Positions 1 through 6,097 of a DNA stretch of 12,621 nucleotides are shown here, in pieces. Source of the DNA: Candidatus Colwellbacteria bacterium RIFCSPHIGHO2_02_FULL_45_17. Its GTDB lineage: Bacteria; Patescibacteriota; Minisyncoccia; UBA6257; Colwellbacteraceae. The position numbers and the translations under genes are program-made. Numbering within the stretch: position 1 is the first letter of the stretch; each line of letters begins with the position of its first letter. The notes under the pieces were generated by a model. The model was not told the DNA's origin. It saw nothing but the letters and a program-made list of their open reading frames with translations, and searched no databases. Location of the stretch: positions 1 through 12,621 of the forward strand of contig MHIV01000037.1 of assembly GCA_001817685.1 (NCBI GenBank). The letters run 5' to 3'.

Positions 1-1154
1 TGCACATTTTTACAGACGGTCGGGACAGTCCGCCAAAAAGCGCACAGGACATCATTGCGGACCTCCCAATAATTCAAATCGCAAGTGTGTCCGGTAGGTT
101 TTTTGCGATGGATAGAGATCTCCACTGGGAAAGAACTAAGCGCGTGTACGACATGCTCGTTGGAGACGCAGAGGACGTTGGCAATGTCGGAGGAGTTAAG
201 AATGTCGGAAGCGAGTTAGAAAAACAATCGAACGGTTCGAATATCCCCGACTTTTTTCGCAAAGTCTATGCCAGTGGCACGACAGACGAGTTTATAGAAC
301 CAACGCTTATAGACCCGGGACAAAAAGTGCGGGGTACCGACAGCGTGGTCTTCTTTAACTATAGGGAGGAAGGTATGAGACAGCTCGTCGAGATGTTCGA
401 GAGCCCAGAGGCTGGCGGCAAACACACGATTCCTCAAAACTTACATATCGTAACTTTCACCAAGTACAGCGACAAGCTAAATTTCCCCGTTGCCTTTCCA
501 GCAGATAAAGTCATAGTTCCACTAGGGAAAATCATTTCTGACCGTGGACTCACACAGCTACGCATAGCGGAGACAGAAAAATACGCCCACGTTACATATT
601 TCTTCAATGGCCTGGTGGAACCTCCGTTTAATAATGAATATAGAGTGCTAATCCCCTCAAAAAACATCGCGAGGCACGACCAGTCACCGGAAATGATGGC
701 TTCGGAAATTACAACTCGAGCAGTCTCCGCGATAAGCGAAGGTATTTATGACTTTATTCTAATAAACTACGCAAATGCCGATATAATAGGCCACACCGGT
801 AATTTTGACGCCGCGATTACTGCGGTGAGAATTATAGATGAGCAAATCGGGACTCTCACAAGGGCAATTTTAGATGAAAACGGGACTCTCGTTATAACAG
901 CGGACCACGGAAACGTAGAAAATATGTTTGACCAGACAACAGGGCTGCCGGAGACGACTCACAATCCAAGCTCGGTGCCGATTTTCGTCATTCGAAACGG
1001 ATATGAGCGCGAGAAAAGCGATGAATATGTGGCGGAAGAAGAAAACACGAACGTGGGAGTGCTATCTGATGTCGCACCTACCGTGCTAGAGCTTATGGGC
1101 ATACAGAAGCCAGAAGAGATGACTGGCATGAGCTTGCTTCAATCTTTGAGGTAG
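1..1154 (+). CDS. gpmI: 2,3-bisphosphoglycerate-independent phosphoglycerate mutase, 5' truncated by window edge
   Basis: Interconverts 3- and 2-phosphoglycerate in lower glycolysis; a cytosolic enzyme needing two Mn2+ ions. The reading frame is open from position 3, so the GTG at 87 is internal and the true start lies upstream. About 383 codons are visible against roughly 510 in the family, so about 125 N-terminal residues, including the catalytic serine, are missing. Visible signatures in order: HIFTDGRD followed by PPKS (positions 3-41), GRFFAMDRDLHWER (90-131), TDEFIEP, the NADIIGHTG metal site (about 773-799), ADHGN (about 900-914) and THNPSSVP (about 958-981). These supply the metal-binding Asp/His residues of the phosphatase half. 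Relative to my memory of the family, about 18 extra residues with a tripeptide repeat follow YDML. First visible gene of a + strand run, 13 nt before the next gene. Confidence 0.96.
   Translation, partial: HIFTDGRDSPPKSAQDIIADLPIIQIASVSGRFFAMDRDLHWERTKRVYDMLVGDAEDVGNVGGVKNVGSELEKQSNGSNIPDFFRKVYASGTTDEFIEPTLIDPGQKVRGTDSVVFFNYREEGMRQLVEMFESPEAGGKHTIPQNLHIVTFTKYSDKLNFPVAFPADKVIVPLGKIISDRGLTQLRIAETEKYAHVTYFFNGLVEPPFNNEYRVLIPSKNIARHDQSPEMMASEITTRAVSAISEGIYDFILINYANADIIGHTGNFDAAITAVRIIDEQIGTLTRAILDENGTLVITADHGNVENMFDQTTGLPETTHNPSSVPIFVIRNGYEREKSDEYVAEEENTNVGVLSDVAPTVLELMGIQKPEEMTGMSLLQSLR
174..209 (+). repeat. Four imperfect 9-nt tandem repeats inside gpmI
   Basis: Codons read GAC GTT GGC, AAT GTC GGA, GGA GTT AAG, AAT GTC GGA, encoding DVG-NVG-GVK-NVG. 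The two AATGTCGGA units are identical and 18 nt apart. Shortly downstream (228-240) lies a perfect inverted repeat with 6-nt arms, TCGAAC/GTTCGA, around one G. Together these cover the stretch where GpmI appears longer than usual, so this looks like a repeat-expanded surface loop. Confidence 0.6.
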
Positions 1155-1167
1155 TTATCATATAAAC

Positions 1168-1524
1168 ATGAGCATCATAAAGAAACCAATATTAATGCTC
1201 CTGGCGAATGCCGCCGGCCTTTACTTAGCAACAATTTTTATTTCCGGCATGACCGTGCCGCTGGATTTTAAGAATTTCGCCCTAGTCGCTGGCGCACTAA
1301 CTTTAATCAATCTCTTCTTGCGGCCGATTGTTAAACTAATGCTGATACCGGTTATAATTCTCACTCTTGGCCTAGGCAGCTTTATAGTGAACGCTTTTAT
1401 GCTATATTTTCTTGACTTTCTTTTGCCCGCTGTTACAATCGAGGGGTTTGTGACACTGTTATACGTCACACTGATACTTTCTATCAGCAATCTCGTAATA
1501 CGAATTTTCGGAAAAATCCTATAA
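1168..1524 (+). CDS. Phage holin family 4_2-type membrane protein (four helices)
   Basis: A 118-residue, very hydrophobic protein with four predicted membrane helices (about residues 7-27, 36-52, 57-85 and 92-112). Short polar turns contain NLFLRPIVK and the LTLGLG turn. The pattern of a conserved Asn plus RPI before helix 3, with LPVIILTLGL-like residues within it, matches the widespread phage_holin_4_2 / DUF360-like family. Despite the name, these are usually chromosomal and of unknown function; nothing nearby suggests a prophage. It starts 13 nt after gpmI stops and ends 2 nt before secG, so it is probably co-transcribed with both. Only a weak GAGG lies upstream, within the end of gpmI. 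Family assignment is by pattern only. Confidence 0.8.
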   Translation: MSIIKKPILMLLANAAGLYLATIFISGMTVPLDFKNFALVAGALTLINLFLRPIVKLMLIPVIILTLGLGSFIVNAFMLYFLDFLLPAVTIEGFVTLLYVTLILSISNLVIRIFGKIL

Positions 1525-1526
1525 AA

Positions 1527-1751
1527 ATGTCTACAGTAGTAGTCGGACAAGTAGTGACAGCTATCGCAGTAATAATTCTCGTACTCTTGCAGGACAGATC
1601 TGCTGGAGCGGGAGGTGCATTTGGCAGTAGTGGCGGCGGAGGAGATTTTTTAAAACAGAGACGAGGCGCAGAAAAAATAATGTTCGTGACAACAATAGTT
1701 CTTGCGTCCATTTTTATAATTCTGTCTATCGTCAATCTTATGTTGCAGTAG
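1527..1751 (+). CDS. secG: Preprotein translocase subunit SecG
   Basis: Small SecYEG subunit that aids SecA-driven export across the cytoplasmic membrane. The 74-residue protein has the SecG plan: helix 1 (about 3-22) ending in LVLLQDRSAGAGGAFG, a glycine-rich cytoplasmic loop (SSGGGGDF), a basic RRGAEK, then helix 2 (about 52-72) beginning with the MFVTTIVLASIF segment. LLQ, GxGxxFG and RRGxEK are the family's recognisable positions. The start codon lies 2 nt after the preceding stop, leaving no room for a clear Shine-Dalgarno site. The following gene encodes a membrane-anchored binding protein that would itself need the Sec pathway. Length is typical. Confidence 0.92.
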   Translation: MSTVVVGQVVTAIAVIILVLLQDRSAGAGGAFGSSGGGGDFLKQRRGAEKIMFVTTIVLASIFIILSIVNLMLQ

Positions 1752-1770
1752 GAGTGACATCCCGTAACAG

Positions 1771-3375
1771 ATGATAATTGATTCCCTAAGGACAACTAAG
1801 TTATTCCAACTGGTAAAAGCGCTCACAAAACATGAACGCTTTGTTCTTATAAGCGCTATTGTTGTTCTAATAACGTCCGGCTTCACGTATGGCTCACTAT
1901 TGCTCCAGACGAAGACACATCTGGTGGCGGCGGAGGGAGGAGAATTTATCGAGGGCGTAGTAGGTCAACCGGTTTTTATAAATCCGATAATTCCGACAAC
2001 GGAAGTGGACAGAGACATAGCTAGAATTGTCTTCTCAAGTGTTGGCGAAGTCGCGGACAGCGTGAAACGTTCCGAAGACGGTAAGACTTGGAACGTACGA
2101 ATAAAAGAAAACATATTCTGGCATGACGGGGAGCGCCTCACAGCAGATGATATTATTTTCACTCTCGAGATTATTCAGGACCCGGATAGCAGATCGCCGC
2201 TTCACGCAAGCTTTCAGGGAGTCGCCGCAGAGCGCGTGAGCGAGTTAGAGGTTAGATTTGCTCTTCAGAATACATATGTATTTTTTGAAAGCGACCATTT
2301 GTCAAACCTTAGAATCATTCCAAAGCACATTTTTAATGAAATACCTGTTCAGAACATGAAGCTTTCGAGTTTTGGCTTAAATCCGATAGGATCGGGGCCG
2401 TTTGAAGTAGATTCGTTCGAGAAAAACAGCGACGGTATAATTACGAGTCTTAGGCTAATGGCGAACGAAGATTATTTCGAGGGCAGACCGAACATTAACA
2501 CTTTCGTGTTCAAATTTCACAAAAACCAAGACGAGCTGATTCGCGCGTACAACTTGGGGCAAATTGATGGATTCAGTATGGGCACCTCAGAGCCGTTCTC
2601 TGAAAATAATATTTTCATAAGACACGACACCCACTATTTAGAATCACCTCGCTATTACGCGGTATTCATAAATCAAAGCTTGGCGCCAGAAGAATTAAGT
2701 GATACAGAAACACGAAAGACCCTATCGGCGACAGTTGATAGAGAGCGAATCGTAAATGAGGTCTTTGGCGGAAACGCTGCTCTAATGTACGGCCCCACAA
2801 CGATATCAGAAAAGCCTGCTCAAGAATTCGATCCAACTTTACTCGAGGGACTAAATATAAATCTGACGGTTCCGGATGAAGAATTCCTGGTTAAAACAGC
2901 CAACATATTAAAGGAAAATTGGGATGGGCGCGGAGCGACAACTAATATCTCGACTCTCCCGCTCAAAAGCATCCAGGAAAATGTCTTAAAAAACAGCGAT
3001 TACGAGTTCATACTCTTCGGAAATATAACAAAAGCAAATCAAGATTTGTTCGCGTTCTGGCATTCATCAAGAAGATTTTACCCTGACCAAAATCTGGCCC
3101 TCTATCAAGACGACTCGGTGGATGCACTCCTAGAAAGCTTTAGAAAAACATTCGACGAGGACGAACGATTCGAAGTATTAACAGCGATAAGTAACACAAT
3201 TGCGAACGATGCCCCTGCAGTATTTCTATACTCCCCGAAATATGTGTATACGACCGCCCCAAGACTTGGCGGATTTAACGAGTCTACAATAATAAACACG
3301 AGCGATGACCGCTTTAACGATGTTAGCTTATGGCATGTTAAAACAAAGCGGGCATTCGGAGCCCTGCCGAATTAA
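1771..3375 (+). CDS. ABC-type peptide/oligopeptide substrate-binding protein, family 5, membrane-anchored
   Basis: Probably binds peptides or other small solutes outside the cell (SBP_bac_5, DppA/OppA-like fold). The 534-residue product has a basic N terminus, one hydrophobic segment (about 24-45), then GQPVFINPIIPTTEVDRDI, SEDGKTWNVRIKENIFWHDG and LTADDIIFTLE, the classical start of this family. Later come GSGPF and ETRKTLSATVDRERIV, also family-typical. No lipobox cysteine follows the hydrophobic segment, so an uncleaved signal anchor is more likely than a lipoprotein. ATG 1771 is chosen because an in-frame TAA lies at 1765-1767. AGGAG at 1750-1754, overlapping the secG stop, is rather distant. 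No permease or ATPase genes are adjacent, so the transport partner and ligand are unknown. Confidence 0.9.
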   Translation: MIIDSLRTTKLFQLVKALTKHERFVLISAIVVLITSGFTYGSLLLQTKTHLVAAEGGEFIEGVVGQPVFINPIIPTTEVDRDIARIVFSSVGEVADSVKRSEDGKTWNVRIKENIFWHDGERLTADDIIFTLEIIQDPDSRSPLHASFQGVAAERVSELEVRFALQNTYVFFESDHLSNLRIIPKHIFNEIPVQNMKLSSFGLNPIGSGPFEVDSFEKNSDGIITSLRLMANEDYFEGRPNINTFVFKFHKNQDELIRAYNLGQIDGFSMGTSEPFSENNIFIRHDTHYLESPRYYAVFINQSLAPEELSDTETRKTLSATVDRERIVNEVFGGNAALMYGPTTISEKPAQEFDPTLLEGLNINLTVPDEEFLVKTANILKENWDGRGATTNISTLPLKSIQENVLKNSDYEFILFGNITKANQDLFAFWHSSRRFYPDQNLALYQDDSVDALLESFRKTFDEDERFEVLTAISNTIANDAPAVFLYSPKYVYTTAPRLGGFNESTIINTSDDRFNDVSLWHVKTKRAFGALPN

Positions 3376-3404
3376 ACTCATCCAAAGATCTACTGCGAGC
3401 GGGA

Positions 3405-3432
3405 TTGACTCCAAGCACAAATCGAATAGAAT
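3405..3432 (+). promoter_or_regulatory. Possible sigma70-type promoter upstream of tRNA-Leu
   Basis: TTGACT at 3405-3410 and TAGAAT at 3427-3432 are separated by 16 nt and resemble -35 and -10 boxes with one mismatch each. Transcription would start near 3439, giving a 5' leader of about 70 nt to be removed by RNase P. No other convincing promoter was found between the preceding stop and the tRNA. Predicted from sequence only. Confidence 0.35.
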
Positions 3433-3509
3433 TAAGTCTTAAGAATAGATTCTCATAAACAGCAAAGTGGCAGAGTCCCCCTCCCATGTTTAGACTATTG
3501 ATAAAGCAT

Positions 3510-3596
3510 GCCTAGGTGGTGGAATTGGCAGACACGCTAGCTTCAGGGGCTAGTTCCCGAAAGGGAGTGGGAGTTCAAATCTCCCCCTGGGCACCA
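3510..3596 (+). tRNA. tRNA-Leu, anticodon CAG, CCA encoded
   Basis: Complete 87-nt class II tRNA. The acceptor stem GCCTAGG pairs with CCTGGGC over 7 bp (one T-G wobble), with discriminator A3593 and encoded CCA 3594-3596. The D arm has GTG/CAC around GAATTGGCAGA. The anticodon stem CTAGC/GCTAG (3537-3541/3549-3553) encloses TTCAGGG, placing CAG at 3544-3546, which reads CUG. A long variable arm (TCCC-GAAA-GGGA) is followed by the T arm GGGAG-TTCAAAT-CTCCC. The long variable arm and discriminator A are leucine features. The final 20 bases recur exactly at 3756-3775. Confidence 0.98.
3577..3596 (+). repeat. 20-bp direct repeat, copy 1 (3' end of tRNA-Leu)
   Basis: Covers the last three T-loop bases, the 3' strands of the T and acceptor stems, discriminator A and CCA. 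It is identical to 3756-3775, 179 bp downstream. Duplication of a tRNA 3' end is the usual footprint of tRNA-targeting integrases (attL/attR), but it can also mark a tandemly duplicated and decayed tRNA gene. Confidence 0.9.
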
Positions 3597-3620
3597 GAGA
3601 TAAATCAAAAGAAAAAATAT

Positions 3621-3665
3621 ACCAAGCCAAAAAACGAGACAAATTGAAAAACAGAGATTTGAACG
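3621..3665 (+). repeat. 45-bp flank repeat, copy 1, AT-rich
   Basis: Aligns without gaps to 3802-3846 with 36 of 45 positions identical by hand count (offset 181). It begins ACCAAG and ends with GAGATT followed by GACG-like bases. It lies downstream of the first tRNA 3' end just as its partner lies downstream of the second, so the duplicated unit extends beyond the tRNA. Confidence 0.8.
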
Positions 3666-3775
3666 CAAGGGGGTCGGGGGAAAGGGACGTTTCCACCGTG
3701 TAGGAAATCATTCAAAACCGAGGGTTTTGAAAGCGCCCCGGGAGGTGTGATGTGAAAATCTCCCCCTGGGCACCA
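3665..3775 (+). ncRNA. Hairpin-rich tRNA-like element ending in a tRNA-Leu 3' end; candidate ncRNA or tRNA-Leu pseudogene
   Basis: A GC-rich island between AT-rich spacers, with no convincing ORF. Visible pairings: CGGGGGAAA with TTTCCACCG (3675-3683/3690-3698, one G-A mismatch); a perfect 9-bp hairpin TTCAAAACC/GGTTTTGAA (3711-3719/3723-3731) around GAG; GGGAG/CTCCC (3740-3744/3760-3764); and 3' CCTGGGC-A-CCA (3765-3775), identical to the tRNA-Leu end. If the inner CC/GG of the 9-bp hairpin stay open, it reads as an anticodon arm with 7-nt loop CCGAGGG and anticodon GAG, also leucine, but with C rather than U at position 33. A possible acceptor 5' strand, GTCGGGG (3673-3679), pairs 6 of 7. 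The D arm is not canonical and the T loop is 15 nt instead of 7. A working tRNA is therefore unlikely; a decayed tRNA-Leu or a tRNA-derived structured RNA fits better. Confidence 0.35.
3756..3775 (+). repeat. 20-bp direct repeat, copy 2 (tRNA-Leu 3' end including CCA)
   Basis: Exact copy of 3577-3596. It is fully conserved although the adjoining duplicated flank has drifted to about 80% identity, which hints at either selection on this end or recent recombination with the intact tRNA. Confidence 0.9.
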
Positions 3776-3801
3776 AGAAATTAATTAAACACTAGATAAA
3801 A

Positions 3802-3846
3802 ACCAAGTCGAAAAACAAGACAAACAGAAAGATAGAGATTCGGACG
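3802..3846 (+). repeat. 45-bp flank repeat, copy 2, directly upstream of the RNase J gene
   Basis: Partner of 3621-3665 (36 of 45 identical, no gaps). It now forms the sequence just upstream of the RNase J start and abuts a possible -10 box, so the duplication may have shaped that gene's promoter region. Confidence 0.8.
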
Positions 3847-3848
3847 AA

Positions 3849-3854
3849 TACAAT
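3849..3854 (+). promoter_or_regulatory. Possible -10 box for the RNase J gene
   Basis: TACAAT differs from the consensus at one base. Transcription would start near 3861, only about 5 nt before the ATG at 3866. No -35 match or extended -10 TG is visible, so support is weak. No Shine-Dalgarno sequence precedes the ATG, which is consistent with a very short leader. Confidence 0.3.
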
Positions 3855-3865
3855 AAGACAGACAC

Positions 3866-5701
3866 ATGCCACCGAAAACAACAAAGAAGGCGACGCCACG
3901 ACAAATTCCCGCTAGAGACGGACATATAGAGCACGCGGATAGAAGAACTGCGAGGGGACATACTAGAAAAACAAGTTCTCCACACACAAGGAGAACAATT
4001 GTAAGAAAACCAGCTCACAAGGCCAAGACGATTACGCCTGTTGGAGATTTTGTACGTATCGTAAACCTCGGGGGGCTCGATGAAATCGGCCGAAACATGT
4101 CGTATATCGAATACAAGAACGATATTGTCGTCATCGACATGGGGTTCCAGTTCCCAGAGGAAGACACACCCGGCATAGATTACATCATACCGAACATAGC
4201 AGAGCTGAAGCCGAAGAAAGACAACATACGAGCGGTCGTCATAACGCACGGCCACTTCGACCATATAGGAGCGATACCGTATCTGATGAGTAAATTAGGA
4301 AATCCACCAATCTACACGGTCAAACTTACAAAAGCCATTATAGAAAGACGCCAGGAAGAATTCATAAACGCCCCAAAACTAAACATCATAGAGGTCAAAT
4401 ACGGGGATAAAAAGAAAGCTGGAATCTTCGAGCTTGATTTCTTCGGAGTCGAGCACACAATCCCAGATTCAATGGGAGTTGTAGTAAAAACTCCGATTGG
4501 AAATATCGCGCACTTCGGCGACTTCCACCTAGATCGTGACGAGAAGGGAAACATTTACCGCGAAGAAGAAATGGAACGCGTAGGGAAAATGGGAATTCAT
4601 ACGCTAATGATGGATAGTACAAACGCCCTAGTCCAGGGCTCGGGTATCTCTGAGCATGAAGTCGTAAGTAACCTAAGGCTTTTGCTATCACAGGCCGAGG
4701 GAAGGACCATCGTCGCTACATTCTCCTCAATGCTCACTCGCATCGGGGAAATGATTAAAATCGCAGAGGAACTTGGGAAAAAAGTGATTATAAACGGGCG
4801 CTCGATGAAACAAAACGTACAAATTGCCGAAACCCTCGGGTACTTCAAATTTAAAAAGGGGACCATTATCCCCGTCCAGGAAATGAACAAACACAAGCCA
4901 GAGAACATTCTGATTGTCACAACTGGCGCACAGGGAGAACCGAACGCGGGGCTGATGAGAATCGTAAGCGGCGAACATAAATTCATACAGATCAAGGAAG
5001 GCGATACCTTCGTCTTCTCTTCATCGGTAATCCCAGGAAACGAAAGAAGCGTCCAGTCGCTAACAGACAACATCGCAAGGCAAGGCGCTATCGTTTACAA
5101 CTCGCAGTTAATCGACATACACAAGAGCGGCCACGCTCCGCAGGAAGACCTTAAAATTGTGATTGGCAAGATAAAGCCAAGATATCTAGTTCCGGTACAT
5201 GGATACTATCATTTCCGCTACGTCGCAGGTCAGCTTTGCAAACAACTTGGAATGCCAGAGAGTAGCGCACAAGTAGTCGACAACGGCGATGAGCTTCTCC
5301 TTACAAAGGACGGCTTCCAGGTTAACAAAGCCGAAGTTGATACAACTTACGTGATGGTAGACGGGCTAGGCGTCGGGGACGTCGAAGAAGTTGTTCTTCG
5401 TGACAGAAGGATGCTCGCCGAAGAAGGAATGATCGTAATAATTGCCACGGTGAACAGAAAAACTGGCAGATTAATAAAGAATCCAGACATAATCTCACGC
5501 GGATTTATTTATCTCCGCGATAATCAAGAAATGTTGAGAGAAATGCGCACAAAAATAAAAAGCATAATAAATCGCATTCCACGCCATCAACAAGCCGAAT
5601 CGGATTACATTAAAGCTCTGTTCCGTGACCAGGTCGGCGAGTTCGTATTCAAGAAAACTCACAGGCGACCGATGATTCTCCCGGTTATTATTGAAGTATA
5701 G
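3866..5701 (+). CDS. rnj: Ribonuclease J (metallo-beta-lactamase / beta-CASP) with basic N-terminal extension
   Basis: Cytosolic endo- and 5'-3' exoribonuclease of mRNA decay and RNA maturation. The 611-residue product has a conserved core from about residue 66 (NLGGLDEIGRNM), then GFQFPEEDTPGIDYIIPN and the zinc-binding HGHFDH at residues 128-133. Next come GDFHLD, MMDSTNA, the beta-CASP segments TFSSMLTRIGEMI and NGRSM, TGAQGEP, SGHAPQEDLK and PVHGYYHFR, followed by the small C-terminal domain. Bacterial RNase J is usually about 555 residues. The excess is mostly a Lys/Arg/Thr/Pro-rich, probably disordered N terminus of about 60 residues, which could aid RNA binding (inference). All catalytic motifs look intact. 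An internal start cannot be excluded. It is followed after 3-9 nt by cutA. Confidence 0.96.
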   Translation: MPPKTTKKATPRQIPARDGHIEHADRRTARGHTRKTSSPHTRRTIVRKPAHKAKTITPVGDFVRIVNLGGLDEIGRNMSYIEYKNDIVVIDMGFQFPEEDTPGIDYIIPNIAELKPKKDNIRAVVITHGHFDHIGAIPYLMSKLGNPPIYTVKLTKAIIERRQEEFINAPKLNIIEVKYGDKKKAGIFELDFFGVEHTIPDSMGVVVKTPIGNIAHFGDFHLDRDEKGNIYREEEMERVGKMGIHTLMMDSTNALVQGSGISEHEVVSNLRLLLSQAEGRTIVATFSSMLTRIGEMIKIAEELGKKVIINGRSMKQNVQIAETLGYFKFKKGTIIPVQEMNKHKPENILIVTTGAQGEPNAGLMRIVSGEHKFIQIKEGDTFVFSSSVIPGNERSVQSLTDNIARQGAIVYNSQLIDIHKSGHAPQEDLKIVIGKIKPRYLVPVHGYYHFRYVAGQLCKQLGMPESSAQVVDNGDELLLTKDGFQVNKAEVDTTYVMVDGLGVGDVEEVVLRDRRMLAEEGMIVIIATVNRKTGRLIKNPDIISRGFIYLRDNQEMLREMRTKIKSIINRIPRHQQAESDYIKALFRDQVGEFVFKKTHRRPMILPVIIEV

Positions 5702-5710
5702 GGCTTGAGT

Positions 5711-6022
5711 ATGACAATCCTCTACTTAGTCGCGGCGAACGAATCTGAAGCGGACGAAATCGCCGCATCGTTGCTCGAGCAGAAACTTATAGCCTGTGCA
5801 AAGAAATTTGAGACTAAATCTATTTTCAGGTGGCAAGGGGAGATCAAAAAAGCCAGCGAGGTGATTCTATTGCTCGAAACGGAGGATAGGTTATTCGACG
5901 AAATAGAAAAAGAAATCGCGAAGGTTCACAGTCACAAAACTTTTGTTCTAGCATCGATTCCGACAGACAAAGTCTCGAGAGGAGTAAAAGAGTGGCTCGA
6001 GGAAGAATTAAAACAACCCTAG
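5711..6022 (+). CDS. cutA: CutA1-like divalent ion tolerance protein
   Basis: Small trimeric, ferredoxin-like CutA1 family protein. The family is linked to copper tolerance in E. coli, but its general role is unsettled. The 103-residue product shows AANESEADEIAASLLEQKLIACAKK, matching the usual 'A..iA..Lve..LaACv' block. SIFRWQGEIKKASEVILLLET follows (family: S-Y-WxG-i--eE--L-iKT), then the VHSHKTFV segment (family HPYevP) and a C-terminal EWL. The Pro normally after H-x-Y is absent, and the first of two usual alanines is Ile. ATG 5711 is preferred over an in-frame TTG at 5705; AGGG at 5700-5703 may serve as a ribosome site. It is probably co-transcribed with the RNase J gene. Confidence 0.85.
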   Translation: MTILYLVAANESEADEIAASLLEQKLIACAKKFETKSIFRWQGEIKKASEVILLLETEDRLFDEIEKEIAKVHSHKTFVLASIPTDKVSRGVKEWLEEELKQP

Positions 6023-6082
6023 CCAGCAATTATCGAATCTTAGTAAACACCAAACGGCTCCTATTTTTTGTTGCCTATCGCC

Positions 6083-6091
6083 TGCTATAAT
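6083..6091 (+). promoter_or_regulatory. Extended -10 promoter of trpS, predicted leaderless
   Basis: TGCTATAAT contains a perfect TATAAT (6086-6091) preceded by the TG of an extended -10 element (6083-6084). Counting from the hexamer, +1 falls at 6098, the A of the trpS ATG. No good -35 is present at 17 nt (T-rich there), which extended -10 promoters tolerate. This fixes the start of trpS and makes a 5' leader or Shine-Dalgarno site unlikely. Confidence 0.65.
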
Positions 6092-6097
6092 TGGCCT

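Noticed and set aside
1168..1524. Prophage lysis gene (holin)
   Set aside because: No phage genes nearby; this family is commonly chromosomal and the gene sits in a housekeeping run.
3354..3372. Terminator for the binding-protein gene (ATTCGG/CCGAAT hairpin)
   Set aside because: The stem is 6 bp, lies inside the last codons and is not followed by a U-tract.
3411..3451. Third copy of the AT-rich flank upstream of the tRNA (CCAAG to AGATT)
   Set aside because: Only the ends match and spacing differs by 3 nt; similarity is close to what A-rich sequence gives by chance.
3669..3686. G-quadruplex from three G-runs
   Set aside because: No nearby fourth run; the closest GGG is about 35 nt away and in a stable hairpin.
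3597..3775. Integrated mobile element between tRNA 3'-end repeats
   Set aside because: Only about 160 bp separate the copies and no integrase or other ORF is present; at most this is an excision scar.
3665..3775. Functional second tRNA-Leu(GAG)
   Set aside because: No canonical D arm, a mismatched acceptor 5' strand, C at position 33 and a 15-nt T loop. Retained only as a tRNA-like element.
3785..5073. Several long minus-strand ORFs opposite the RNase J gene (for example 3785-4264 and 4597-5073)
   Set aside because: The translations show no recognisable motif and have biased composition (Ser/Cys/Phe-rich), as expected for the antisense of a well-supported RNase J gene.
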